Below, one piece after another: positions 1-7,423 of a stretch of DNA of 12,940 nucleotides. Made by a program: the position numbers and the translations under genes. The notes beneath the pieces are model-generated. The model did not search any database. It was not told where the DNA came from and was given only the letters and a program-made list of their open reading frames with translations. The stretch is taken from NCBI GenBank assembly GCA_040758475.1, contig JBFLVN010000089.1:1-12940 (forward strand), given 5' to 3'. Numbering within the stretch: the stretch's first letter is position 1; each line of letters starts with the position of its first letter. This DNA is from JBFLVN01 sp040758475 (GTDB lineage Bacteria; JAGRBM01).

Positions 1-98
1 GGCGCCGTCTGGTTGCAGGCATTGCAGTCGATGCAGGTCTTGTCCACGTAGTAGGGACCGCGAAGGTTCTCGCCGTACTTGTTGTTGCTGTCCGCCAT
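1..98 (-). CDS. [4Fe-4S] ferredoxin, second tandem copy (partial, cut by window edge)
   Basis: This is the N-terminal 32 residues of a small ferredoxin; the 3' end lies outside the window. The visible part carries CIDCNAC (residues 22-28), three cysteines that would bind a [4Fe-4S] cluster. It matches 22 of 32 residues of the complete ferredoxin encoded just upstream at 129-365, so the two are tandem paralogues. The ATG at 98-96 is preceded by a GAGGAG ribosome-binding site about ten bases upstream, which fixes the start. The gap between the genes is 30 bases, so co-transcription is likely. It is probably a soluble cytoplasmic electron carrier; its partner cannot be named from the sequence. 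The fourth cluster cysteine should lie in the missing part. Confidence 0.85.
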   Translation of the reverse strand, partial: MADSNNKYGENLRGPYYVDKTCIDCNACNQTA

Positions 99-128
99 GT
101 CCAGCCGTCTCCTCAAAGAAGGAATCGA

Positions 129-365
129 TCAGGCGTCCCCGTCGTTGCCGATGGCCTCGACCGGGCAGCCTTCCAGGGCTTCCTCGCAGTTGGCAATCTC
201 TTCGGGCGTCGTGGGCTGCTTTTTCACGAAGCTATAGCCCCCCTCAGGCGGGGAGCTGAAGAAATCGGGCGCCGTCTGGTTGCAAGCATTGCAGTCGATG
301 CATTCCTGATCGACGTAGTACTTGCCGGCCACGTTGTCGGGATACTTGTTGCTTTTCTCTGCCAT
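129..365 (-). CDS. Small [4Fe-4S] ferredoxin, first tandem copy
   Basis: A 78-residue soluble ferredoxin. Cys22, Cys25 and Cys28 (CxxCxxC) plus Cys67 followed by Pro68 form the pattern expected for one [4Fe-4S] cluster. An extra Cys60 lies in the position that in some one-cluster ferredoxins pairs with a cysteine after the first motif. That partner is Ala32 here, so a disulfide or second cluster is unlikely. The GCPVEAI segment near the C-terminus is typical of bacterial ferredoxins. It is not the adrenodoxin-like [2Fe-2S] Fdx of isc operons. It follows the membrane protein gene (468-1031) and precedes the partial copy. No convincing ribosome-binding site is visible before the ATG, and a strong hairpin sits only 11 bases upstream of it. 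Confidence 0.92.
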   Translation of the reverse strand: MAEKSNKYPDNVAGKYYVDQECIDCNACNQTAPDFFSSPPEGGYSFVKKQPTTPEEIANCEEALEGCPVEAIGNDGDA

Positions 366-376
366 GGGTGTGTCGG

Positions 377-401
377 AAGCGGGCCGCCGAAGGGCCCGCT
401 T
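377..401 (-). other. GC-rich hairpin in the ferredoxin leader
   Basis: AAGCGGGCC and GGCCCGCTT form a perfect 9-bp stem with a 7-base loop. It lies between the membrane protein gene and the ferredoxin gene, ending 11 bases before the ferredoxin ATG on the minus strand. No T-run follows, so it is not a standard intrinsic terminator. It could be an RNA-stability or processing element, or could affect translation of the ferredoxin. Function is inferred only. Confidence 0.5.
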
Positions 402-467
402 GGGGGGCAGATGTAGTCAGAGGGGGCCGGAAAGACAAGCGGGAGGCCCTGGGCGGGAAGGCGCGCC

Positions 468-1031
468 TTAGCCTCCCTCCCCTTTTTCCACGCCGTCGGC
501 CGCCGGAACGGAAGGCGCTTCCGCCCGGCGCGGATGGATGAACCAGATTTCCGCCAGGACCCACAGGCTCATGGTACCCAGGCTCGCAAGCGCCAGGAAG
601 AAACTTCCCAGGAAAAGCCACACAAACGCAGTCGAGACGTAAGCGATGAGCCAGAGGCTCCCCAGGAACCCGGCGAGGCCCACAAACATGGCCCCGATGA
701 GGAGGACCTTCGTCCGCTCCCGGGCGCCCGTGAGCGTGAACATGTGGCCGAAGATGTAGAGAAGCATCCCCATGCCGAAGGTATGGACGTGGGTGATGCG
801 CAGGAGTTCTTCCTTCCCGATGGCGAAGTAAAGCTGCCCGGCCTTCTCTTCTTCGCTTCCCTGGTAGTGCTGGGCGAGACCCTCGGGAGTAAGACCGCTC
901 TGGGCCATAGCGAAATAAATGACGACCAGGATCCCGGCGAGGATAAGGAGGAGCGATCCCGTCGTGAGAACCTTGATAGCCGGAGAAGAGCGGGAGAGGC
1001 GGTAATGAACGACAGGGGGGCGTTTGGACAT
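468..1031 (-). CDS. Four-helix membrane protein of unknown family with conserved-looking His cluster
   Basis: I do not recognise the family. The 187-residue protein has hydrophobic segments at about 22-43, 82-100, 108-130 and 134-160, so it is an inner-membrane protein with four helices. Helix 2 is bracketed by histidines: His81 and His83 (HVH) at one end and His96 (GHMF) at the other. This arrangement could hold haem b or a metal. A loop of about 35 residues (44-80) separates helices 1 and 2; the tail after 165 is short and polar. The ATG at 1031 was chosen because the reading frame upstream of it codes for Arg-rich, non-membrane sequence overlapping apbE. It lies 59 bases after apbE and before the ferredoxin genes, suggesting a membrane electron conduit between the exported flavoprotein and ferredoxin. 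That role is inference. Confidence 0.75.
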   Translation of the reverse strand: MSKRPPVVHYRLSRSSPAIKVLTTGSLLLILAGILVVIYFAMAQSGLTPEGLAQHYQGSEEEKAGQLYFAIGKEELLRITHVHTFGMGMLLYIFGHMFTLTGARERTKVLLIGAMFVGLAGFLGSLWLIAYVSTAFVWLFLGSFFLALASLGTMSLWVLAEIWFIHPRRAEAPSVPAADGVEKGEGG

Positions 1032-1090
1032 GGCGGGGGTCGTATCACAGGCGGAGGAGGTTGTGGAGTTCACCCCTCCGGAAAGCGGCC

Positions 1091-2104
1091 TCAAAAGCCG
1101 CTGCTGGCGAGTGTCTTGGCGGGCGCCAACACGAGGAAGCTCGCGACGGCGCGCTTGCGGGCCAGTTCGGGCCGGATGTAAAGCGCGCTCGACCAGGCGT
1201 CGGCCCGCATGGCGGTTTGTGCCCGGGCGCTCGCGCTCCCGATACCGCTCTCGCAAGGGCGGCCTGTGGCGGGATCAAGAAGGTGGGAACAAGGGCGCCC
1301 CTGGACGAGCACCCCTTGTTCATAATCACCCGATGTCGCCAGTCCTTCTTCAAGGATCGCAAGAGTACGGAGGTTTTTTTCCGGGTCGAAAGGGTCCTGA
1401 ATGGAAACGGGCGGAAGCTTTTCGATGGCCGGGCCGAAAACGAAAAGATTCCCGCCCGCGTTGACGATTCCGCCGCTCGCGCCCGCTTCCCGCATGGCCC
1501 GGACGGCTTCGTCCACGGCGTAGCCTTTGGCAATCCCGGAAAGATCGAGGAGAGTGCCTTTGTTTCCAAAGCGGACGCGGCGGTTCGGCTCGTCGATTTC
1601 AACGGAAAAAAACCTGAGGCCCTTGCGGCTCTTTTCGATTTCTTCCTCGGAGGGCCATTCGTTTTTCTGCCGCGCCGAGCGGAAAAGAAGGACGCTGCTT
1701 CCCACCGTCGGGTCGAAAGCTCCCTCCGAATCCTCATAAACCTTTTTGGCCTCGCGCAGAACCGCCAGCAGCGGAGGGGAAACTTCTATCCACTTCCCAG
1801 TGGCGGCAAGCTCGTTCAAACGCGTGAGTTCGCTTTGGGGGCCATAGAAATTCATCGCCCGATCGACTTTCCCGCATTCCCGGAAAGCCGCTTCGCAGGC
1901 CGTGGGAAGTTTCTCCCGCCGCTCTCCAACGGCAACCACTTCGATGACCGTGCTCATGGAATAGAACGCGCGGGCTTCGAGGTATTTCCCTTCCCCTCCG
2001 GCCGAAAGGGCGCGGGCGGCGCCCACGAGGGGACCGGAAAAGAGAACTCCGGCGCCAACAAGGCCGGACCGTTTGAGGAAAGCGCGCCGCGAAGAGAAAT
2101 TCAT
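1091..2104 (-). CDS. apbE: ApbE family FAD:protein FMN transferase, Tat-exported
   Basis: ApbE proteins use FAD and magnesium to attach FMN covalently to a Thr or Ser of partner proteins in the periplasm. The 337-residue product starts with a near-ideal Tat motif, SRRAFLK (residues 5-11), followed by a hydrophobic stretch and small residues to about 35, so export in folded form is expected. Family hallmarks are FDPT (130-133), DLSGIAKGYAVD (187-198), NAGGN (215-219), ATSGDYE (256-262), HLLDPATGRP (274-283) and the C-terminal AD...S..L segment (301-308). Length fits the family. Its ATG overlaps the stop codon of the FMN-binding gene by four bases (ATGA), indicating translational coupling. The neighbouring FMN-binding protein with an SGATVS site is its obvious substrate. 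Confidence 0.93.
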   Translation of the reverse strand: MNFSSRRAFLKRSGLVGAGVLFSGPLVGAARALSAGGEGKYLEARAFYSMSTVIEVVAVGERREKLPTACEAAFRECGKVDRAMNFYGPQSELTRLNELAATGKWIEVSPPLLAVLREAKKVYEDSEGAFDPTVGSSVLLFRSARQKNEWPSEEEIEKSRKGLRFFSVEIDEPNRRVRFGNKGTLLDLSGIAKGYAVDEAVRAMREAGASGGIVNAGGNLFVFGPAIEKLPPVSIQDPFDPEKNLRTLAILEEGLATSGDYEQGVLVQGRPCSHLLDPATGRPCESGIGSASARAQTAMRADAWSSALYIRPELARKRAVASFLVLAPAKTLASSGF

Positions 2105-2667
2105 TTCTGGGCGCTCGCTGGCACGGGTGGAAGGTTGCGCAAGCGGAGTTCCTTCGCCAGAAAGAGGGCCTTGTTCACGCCGAAGGTCATCACCTGTGCG
2201 GAAACGGTGGCCCCCGAAATGGAAACGAGGTCCCGGCCCAACTGGACGCCGCCGTCCTGGCCTTTGTACTGGTCGAGGAATTTCTGCTGGCGGACTTCGC
2301 CGCCCCGGGGCTCCCGGTAGACCATCACATCGACGCGCCGGACCTTCCCCTCCGGATCGACGGCCACCAGAAACGTGATGGGGCGGTAACGGCTCTTCTC
2401 GGTCAGAATGAACGCATACCCCTGGTGAACCCCGTCCTTGATCCCCTCCCAGGCTTCGTACTTTTCGCCTTCAGGCGGGCGGACATCCAGCGCTTCGAAA
2501 TAACGCTCCCGTCCGGCCGCATCGAGCAAAAGAGTTACCGGCCGCGCCTCCGAGCCTTCGGGGAAAGCGAGCGCCAGGGCCTCCTCCTGGGAGAGATAAG
2601 TAATGGCCCCCGCCTTCGCGGCGAAGGCGAGCCCAAGGGTGATTGCCAAGAACCCCAAACGGCGCAC
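2101..2667 (-). CDS. Exported FMN-binding domain protein (covalent flavoprotein)
   Basis: A 188-residue protein beginning at GTG with a short basic start (VRRLG), a hydrophobic core and an Ala-rich cleavage region near residues 17-21, consistent with a Sec signal peptide. The mature part is an FMN-binding domain. The segment SGATVS, followed by a helix ending in VNKAL, matches the S/D-G-A-T-x-S/T motif where ApbE attaches FMN to the Thr. Sister domains occur in NqrC, RnfG and extracellular electron-transfer proteins; this one lacks an obvious membrane anchor beyond the signal. The GTG start is preferred over an in-frame ATG at 2760 because AAGGAG lies six bases before it and because the longer form would put 31 residues ahead of the signal peptide. 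It is first in the operon with apbE. Confidence 0.88.
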   Translation of the reverse strand: MRRLGFLAITLGLAFAAKAGAITYLSQEEALALAFPEGSEARPVTLLLDAAGRERYFEALDVRPPEGEKYEAWEGIKDGVHQGYAFILTEKSRYRPITFLVAVDPEGKVRRVDVMVYREPRGGEVRQQKFLDQYKGQDGGVQLGRDLVSISGATVSAQVMTFGVNKALFLAKELRLRNLPPVPASAQK

Positions 2668-2673
2668 GGGGCG

Positions 2674-2679
2674 CTCCTT
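2674..2679 (-). promoter_or_regulatory. Ribosome-binding site deciding the GTG start of the FMN-binding gene
   Basis: On the minus strand AAGGAG lies six bases before the GTG at 2667-2665. No comparable site precedes the in-frame ATG at 2760, and the predicted promoter lies downstream of that ATG. Confidence 0.75.
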
Positions 2680-2692
2680 CCAAACCAGGCTT

Positions 2693-2721
2693 ATTTTCTT
2701 TTTATTGAAAATGAAAGTCAA
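2693..2721 (-). promoter_or_regulatory. Predicted sigma-70-like promoter of the FMN-binding/apbE operon
   Basis: On the minus strand TTGACT (2721-2716, 5/6 match) is separated by 17 bases from GAAAAT (2698-2693, 4/6 match). An alternative pair of similar quality, TTGATA (2727-2722) and TAAAAA (2704-2699), also has a 17-base spacer. The segment is strikingly AT-rich against a GC-rich background. Transcription from here would give a leader of about 20-25 bases with the ribosome-binding site. Confidence 0.5.
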
Positions 2722-2725
2722 TATC
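2707..2725. promoter_or_regulatory. Candidate Fur box in divergent promoter region
   Basis: GAAAATGAAAGTCAATATC matches the 19-bp Fur consensus GATAATGATAATCATTATC at 15 of 19 positions. It overlaps both possible -35 elements of the leftward operon. It also overlaps a possible rightward promoter for the isocitrate dehydrogenase gene (TTGAAA at 2705-2710). Binding by a Fur-type repressor would make one or both operons iron-responsive. AT-rich promoters give some matches by chance, and no fur gene is in the window. Confidence 0.45.
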
Positions 2726-2785
2726 AAATATTCCGGTCCCCTGCCCTCAAGACGGTTCATTTACCGGATGGTAGGCTCCCCCGCC

Positions 2786-3781
<996 letters not shown>

Positions 3782-3803
3782 TGCCCCCGCAGCGGAGGTT
3801 CCC

Positions 3804-4559
3804 ATGTCCCAGCCTGAACGGATTTCAGAAGCACAGCCCCTCTGGGAAGAATTCGAGTCCGTCGTGAAAACGCGCCGGAGCGTGCGCAAATTCACCGAGC
3901 AACCCGTGAGCGAACGGGACATGAACGACGTGGTCGACGCCGGAATCGTCGCCCCCAACAGTTCGAACCTCCAGCCCTTCGAATTCGTCTGGGTCCGCTC
4001 GCCGGAGAAAAAGGCCGCGCTCGTGAAGGCCTGCTTCTCCCAGAGCGCCGCCCGGACGGCCCAGGAGCTCATCGTCTGCGTCGCCCGCTGGGACCAATGG
4101 GATGAAACGCGGCAGGAAATGGCCGACTGGCTCAAGACCCAGCAAGGCATTCCGAAGAACGTGACGCTCTATTACGACCGGCTCTCCAAGGTTTATTACA
4201 GCCAGGGGCCATTGGGGCTCGGCGGGCTCATCAAGCAAGCCGGCTACACGCTCACGGGCCTTCAACGCCCCACGCCGCGCGGGCCCGTGAACCGCGAGGA
4301 CATGCGAGTGTGGGCCGTTAAAAGTTGCGCGCTCGCCTGCGAGAACATGATGCTCGCCGCCCGGGCGAAGGGTTTTGATTCCTGCCCCATGGAAGGGAAC
4401 GACCCGGTGCGCGTCGGGAAAATCCTGGGCCTCCCTCGCCTCGGCTACCTACGGACGTGGGACATCCCCATGGTTCTGGGCTTTGGCTACCGCTCGGACA
4501 AAGGGATTTGGGGAAAGCAGTGGCGGCGCGAGCGGTCGAAACTGGTAAAGGAAATCTAA
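3804..4559 (+). CDS. Nitroreductase family FMN-dependent oxidoreductase
   Basis: A 251-residue flavoprotein of the nitroreductase fold, using NAD(P)H and FMN to reduce an unknown substrate. RRSVRKF (24-30) is the N-terminal FMN phosphate-binding motif. NSSNLQPFEF (52-61) forms the second flavin contact, and DSCPMEGND (192-200) the conserved loop over the flavin. The protein is longer than the usual 200-220 residues. The extra sequence, about 100-165, is rich in Tyr, Trp and Gly-Leu stretches and may form a lid or substrate pocket. GGAGG lies five bases before the ATG, fixing the start. It follows the isocitrate dehydrogenase gene by 22 bases, so the two are probably co-transcribed. It ends six bases from the convergent iscX stop. 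Cytoplasmic; substrate unknown. Confidence 0.88.
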   Translation: MSQPERISEAQPLWEEFESVVKTRRSVRKFTEQPVSERDMNDVVDAGIVAPNSSNLQPFEFVWVRSPEKKAALVKACFSQSAARTAQELIVCVARWDQWDETRQEMADWLKTQQGIPKNVTLYYDRLSKVYYSQGPLGLGGLIKQAGYTLTGLQRPTPRGPVNREDMRVWAVKSCALACENMMLAARAKGFDSCPMEGNDPVRVGKILGLPRLGYLRTWDIPMVLGFGYRSDKGIWGKQWRRERSKLVKEI

Positions 4560-4565
4560 GCTCCC

Positions 4566-4781
4566 TCACCCTTCCTGCGCGTCCTGGTATTCTTCAAGCC
4601 ACGCCATCTGGATGGCTTCGAGGATCTTCTCGTTCGACTTCTTCGGATCGCCCTCGAAATCCGGAAGCTCGGTCACCCATTGGTGAAGATCGGTGAAACG
4701 GACTTTCAAGGGGTCCTGATCCGGCATCTTTTCGTGAAGCTGGATGGCGATTTCTTCTACGTCGGTCCAAGTAAATTTCAT
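4566..4781 (-). CDS. iscX: Fe-S cluster assembly protein IscX
   Basis: IscX is a small acidic protein that binds IscS and iron and modulates the rate of cluster assembly. The 71-residue product matches the family over nearly its full length (E. coli IscX has 66). Marks are FTWTDVEEIA at the N-terminus, VRFTDLHQWV (27-36), ELPDF, and SNEKILEAIQMAWLEE (49-64). A short tail of about seven residues is extra. It is the last gene of the isc operon, starting 15 bases after hscA. AGAAGGGGG upstream of the ATG serves as ribosome-binding site. It converges with the nitroreductase gene with only six bases between stop codons, and no terminator hairpin is visible there. Confidence 0.95.
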   Translation of the reverse strand: MKFTWTDVEEIAIQLHEKMPDQDPLKVRFTDLHQWVTELPDFEGDPKKSNEKILEAIQMAWLEEYQDAQEG

Positions 4782-4796
4782 GGCCGCCCCCTTCTC

Positions 4797-6701
4797 TCAA
4801 GCGCCCGGCAGAGGCTTTTTCTCCACGTCTTCGAGGCGCTTTCCGCCCAAGGCTTGCTGAATGGAAACGTTCACGATCCGTTCGGCCAAAGGATGGGTGA
4901 TGCCGTCGAGGGCAGAAATCCCTTCCCGGATTTTGTGCCGGTCGGAACCATCCGAAAGAGAAGCCTTCAAGGACGCTACCGCGGCGTCGATCTGTTTCCG
5001 CTCGTCCGCCGGGATTTCCACGTCTGTGCGCTTCAAGGCCTTTTCGGTCGCGGCAATCACCTGCTCCGCTTCGACTTTTACTTCGCGCAGGAGCCGCTCT
5101 TCCACGTCCGCCTCGGCGTACTCGTAGGACTCTTCGAGCATCCGCTCCACTTCTTCGTCCGTCAGGCCCGAACTCGGCTTCACCTGGATGGAAGATTCCT
5201 TGCCGGTGCGAAGCTCCTTCGCCCGCACCTGGAGGATGCCGTTGGCGTCCACAAGGAACGTCACTTCCACCCGGGGAAGCCCCGCCGGCATGGGATCGAT
5301 GCCTTTAAGGTCAAAACGGGCGAGCGAGCGGCAGTCTTTCACGAGTTCTCGTTCGCCCTGCAAAACGTGAATGGCGATGTTGGCCTGACCGTCCACGGAG
5401 GTCGTGAAAATCTGGGAAGCGCTCGCCGGAATGGTCGTGTTCCGGTGGATGAGTTTCTCGACGATTCCCCCCATCGTCTCGATCCCCAGCGAGAGGGGAA
5501 TCACGTCGAGCAGGAGGACGTCCTCCCGGCCGGTGGTCAGCACGTCGGCCTGGATAGCAGCCCCCAGGGCCACGGCGGCATCGGGATCGACCTCGTGACG
5601 GAGCTTGGCGCCGAAATATTCGGCCACTTTCTTGCGGACCAGGGGGATGCGGGTCGATCCTCCCACCAGAACCACGTCCTTGATGCTGCCCAGGGATAGT
5701 CCCGAATCCTTGATGGCCGCCTTGCAGAATTCGATGGTCCGTTCGACGAAGGGGAGGAGCAGGGCTTCGAGTTCGGCCCGCTGTACCCGCCGGGTAAAAC
5801 GCACGTTCCGGGAAGAATCTTGCAGCGAAAAGGTCTCTTCGTCGGCGCTCGAAAGAACGATCTTCACCCGCTCGGCTTCGTCAATGAGCCGGGCCCGCAG
5901 GGAAACATCGGCCCAAGGGTCGGCGCCGGTCTGCTTTTTGATTTCCTCGCCCATCTTTTGCGCGAGAACCCGGTCGAAGTCATCGCCGCCCAGGAGCGTA
6001 TCGCCGTTCGTCGAGCGGACCTCGAAGACCCCTTCGCTTAAGTGAAGGATCGAAATATCGAACGTCCCGCCGCCCAGGTCGTAGACAGCCACGTTCCCCT
6101 GGGCCTTGCGCTCCAACCCGTAGGCCAGGGCCGCCGCCGTGGGCTCGTTCAAAATTCGCAGGACGTTCAGCCCCGCGAGCTGGCCCGCCAGCTTGGTGGC
6201 CTGCCGCTGGGAATCGTTGAAGTAGGCGGGAACGGTGATGACCACGTCTTCGACGGGAAGATCGAGCCGCTTCGTGCCGATCTCCTTGATGCGGGAGAGG
6301 ATGAGGGCCGAGATTTCGACCGGGTTGTACCTTCGCCCTTCCACGCGGAAGTAAACCATCTCCTGGCCGGGCTCCCCGGCTTCGATCTCGAAGGGGAGGT
6401 TCCCACGCAAATCCTTCACCTGATCGAAGCCTTTTCCGATGAAACGCTTTACGGAATAGAGGGTGTGCCTTGGGTCGGCGACGCGTTCGCGCCGGGCGGC
6501 CCGGCCCACGACGGGGCCTTTTTCCGCGAATCGCACGGCGGAAGGGACAAGCTTCTCCCCTTCTTCGTCGGGAAGGACTTGGGGAATGTCGTCCTTCACG
6601 ACGGCGACGAGGGAATTGGTCGTCCCCAAATCAATGCCGACGGCGGGCGCCTTCTTGCGGATGCCGCTCACGTCGATCTGGAGGGGACGGACTTCGGCCA
6701 T
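4797..6701 (-). CDS. hscA: Hsp70-class Fe-S chaperone HscA
   Basis: HscA is the specialised Hsp70 that binds the LPPVK motif of IscU and uses ATP to help release the cluster to target proteins. The 634-residue product (E. coli 616) has the phosphate-1 loop GIDLGTTNS (22-30), TVPAYFNDSQRQATK (156-170), ILNEPTAAALAYG (183-195), phosphate-2 loop YDLGGGTFDIS (207-217), and the adenosine motif VLVGGSTRIP near 345. A substrate-binding domain starts at about 395, followed by a helical lid. Gene context and the absence of a DnaK-type acidic C-terminal tail separate it from DnaK. It begins four bases after the hscB stop with only a weak ribosome-binding site, so reinitiation from hscB is likely. No [2Fe-2S] ferredoxin gene follows, unlike the usual order. 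Confidence 0.96.
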   Translation of the reverse strand: MAEVRPLQIDVSGIRKKAPAVGIDLGTTNSLVAVVKDDIPQVLPDEEGEKLVPSAVRFAEKGPVVGRAARRERVADPRHTLYSVKRFIGKGFDQVKDLRGNLPFEIEAGEPGQEMVYFRVEGRRYNPVEISALILSRIKEIGTKRLDLPVEDVVITVPAYFNDSQRQATKLAGQLAGLNVLRILNEPTAAALAYGLERKAQGNVAVYDLGGGTFDISILHLSEGVFEVRSTNGDTLLGGDDFDRVLAQKMGEEIKKQTGADPWADVSLRARLIDEAERVKIVLSSADEETFSLQDSSRNVRFTRRVQRAELEALLLPFVERTIEFCKAAIKDSGLSLGSIKDVVLVGGSTRIPLVRKKVAEYFGAKLRHEVDPDAAVALGAAIQADVLTTGREDVLLLDVIPLSLGIETMGGIVEKLIHRNTTIPASASQIFTTSVDGQANIAIHVLQGERELVKDCRSLARFDLKGIDPMPAGLPRVEVTFLVDANGILQVRAKELRTGKESSIQVKPSSGLTDEEVERMLEESYEYAEADVEERLLREVKVEAEQVIAATEKALKRTDVEIPADERKQIDAAVASLKASLSDGSDRHKIREGISALDGITHPLAERIVNVSIQQALGGKRLEDVEKKPLPGA

Positions 6702-6705
6702 GTTC

Positions 6706-7365
6706 TTAATTTCTCACCGCGGCGGCGCGGCCCAAATTTTCTTCCATCCGGAAGAGGTAGCTCTTTAGCTGGAGGGCCTTTTCAAGGTCACGGGCAAAAG
6801 CGCTCCGCTCGTCTTTTTTATCGCCACGGGCGCGGGCTTCTCCCAAGCCCTCCCGCTCCCAGCGGCCCCGAAGTTCCGCCAGCTTCTTTTCGTTTTCCGC
6901 GGCGACTTCCGCCAGGCGCGCATGGACGCGCCCGAGAGCGCTTTGATCACCTTCCGCGAGGGCTTCCTGCATTTCGAAATATTCCTCGGCCAGTTCCACC
7001 GGCACGTTCCGTTCAGCCGCCTTGGCCTCGGAAAGCCCAAGGGATTCCAGTTCGATGGCGAGGAGATAACGAAGCCGTTCCTCGGGGTCTCGAAGCGTCC
7101 GGTAGGCCTTGTTCAAGAGGGCCGAGCGGGCCTGGGAGTATTCGAGCAGCTTGCCCCCGGCGGAAAGGAAGCGGTCGGGATGAAGTTTCTTCGAGCGTTC
7201 GTGGTAGAGGCGTTGGAGTTTTCCATCCTCCACCTCCAGGGAGAACGGAACGCCCAGGAAGGAAAAAAGATCGGCCCCTTCGGGGGGCGGCTGGAGAGCC
7301 GAGCAGGCGGGGCAAAAATCCGCGTTCATCGGGACTCTTTCCTTGCATTTCCAGCAGGGGACCAT
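6706..7365 (-). CDS. hscB: J-domain co-chaperone HscB with N-terminal CxxC zinc-binding motif
   Basis: HscB delivers IscU to HscA and stimulates its ATPase. The 219-residue product carries a J-domain at about 31-105 with HPD at 62-64 (KLHPDRF), and a C-terminal helical domain of about 110-215 that should bind IscU. An extra N-terminal module has two CxxC pairs, Cys4/Cys7 and Cys18/Cys21, as in eukaryotic HSCB but not in E. coli HscB (171 residues). This likely binds zinc. The ATG at 7365 keeps all four cysteines; an internal ATG (residue 13) with AAGGA upstream is possible but would break the motif. The gene lies 58 bases after iscA in a gap with several short inverted repeats, and four bases before hscA. 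Confidence 0.93.
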   Translation of the reverse strand: MVPCWKCKERVPMNADFCPACSALQPPPEGADLFSFLGVPFSLEVEDGKLQRLYHERSKKLHPDRFLSAGGKLLEYSQARSALLNKAYRTLRDPEERLRYLLAIELESLGLSEAKAAERNVPVELAEEYFEMQEALAEGDQSALGRVHARLAEVAAENEKKLAELRGRWEREGLGEARARGDKKDERSAFARDLEKALQLKSYLFRMEENLGRAAAVRN

Positions 7366-7423
7366 CGCGGGGACACCGGTCCTCGGGCTATCCGTGGAAT
7401 TTCCTGGAACGGTTCCGAGCGCG

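Noticed and set aside
377..401. Intrinsic terminator before the ferredoxin gene
   Set aside because: The stem is strong but no T-run follows on either strand.
534..1181. Long plus-strand reading frame opposite the membrane protein gene
   Set aside because: Its translation is rich in charged residues with no domain, while the opposite strand encodes clear membrane helices. It is a shadow of the GC-rich code.
1061..2320. 419-codon plus-strand reading frame opposite apbE
   Set aside because: apbE on the minus strand has all family motifs and a Tat signal; this frame has none and spans two genes.
2668..2760. Longer start of the FMN-binding protein at an upstream ATG
   Set aside because: It would place 31 residues before the signal peptide and begin upstream of the predicted promoter; the GTG has an ideal ribosome-binding site.
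4797..6701. Calling the Hsp70 gene dnaK
   Set aside because: It sits between hscB and iscX, has HscA length and lacks the DnaK-type acidic C-terminal tail.
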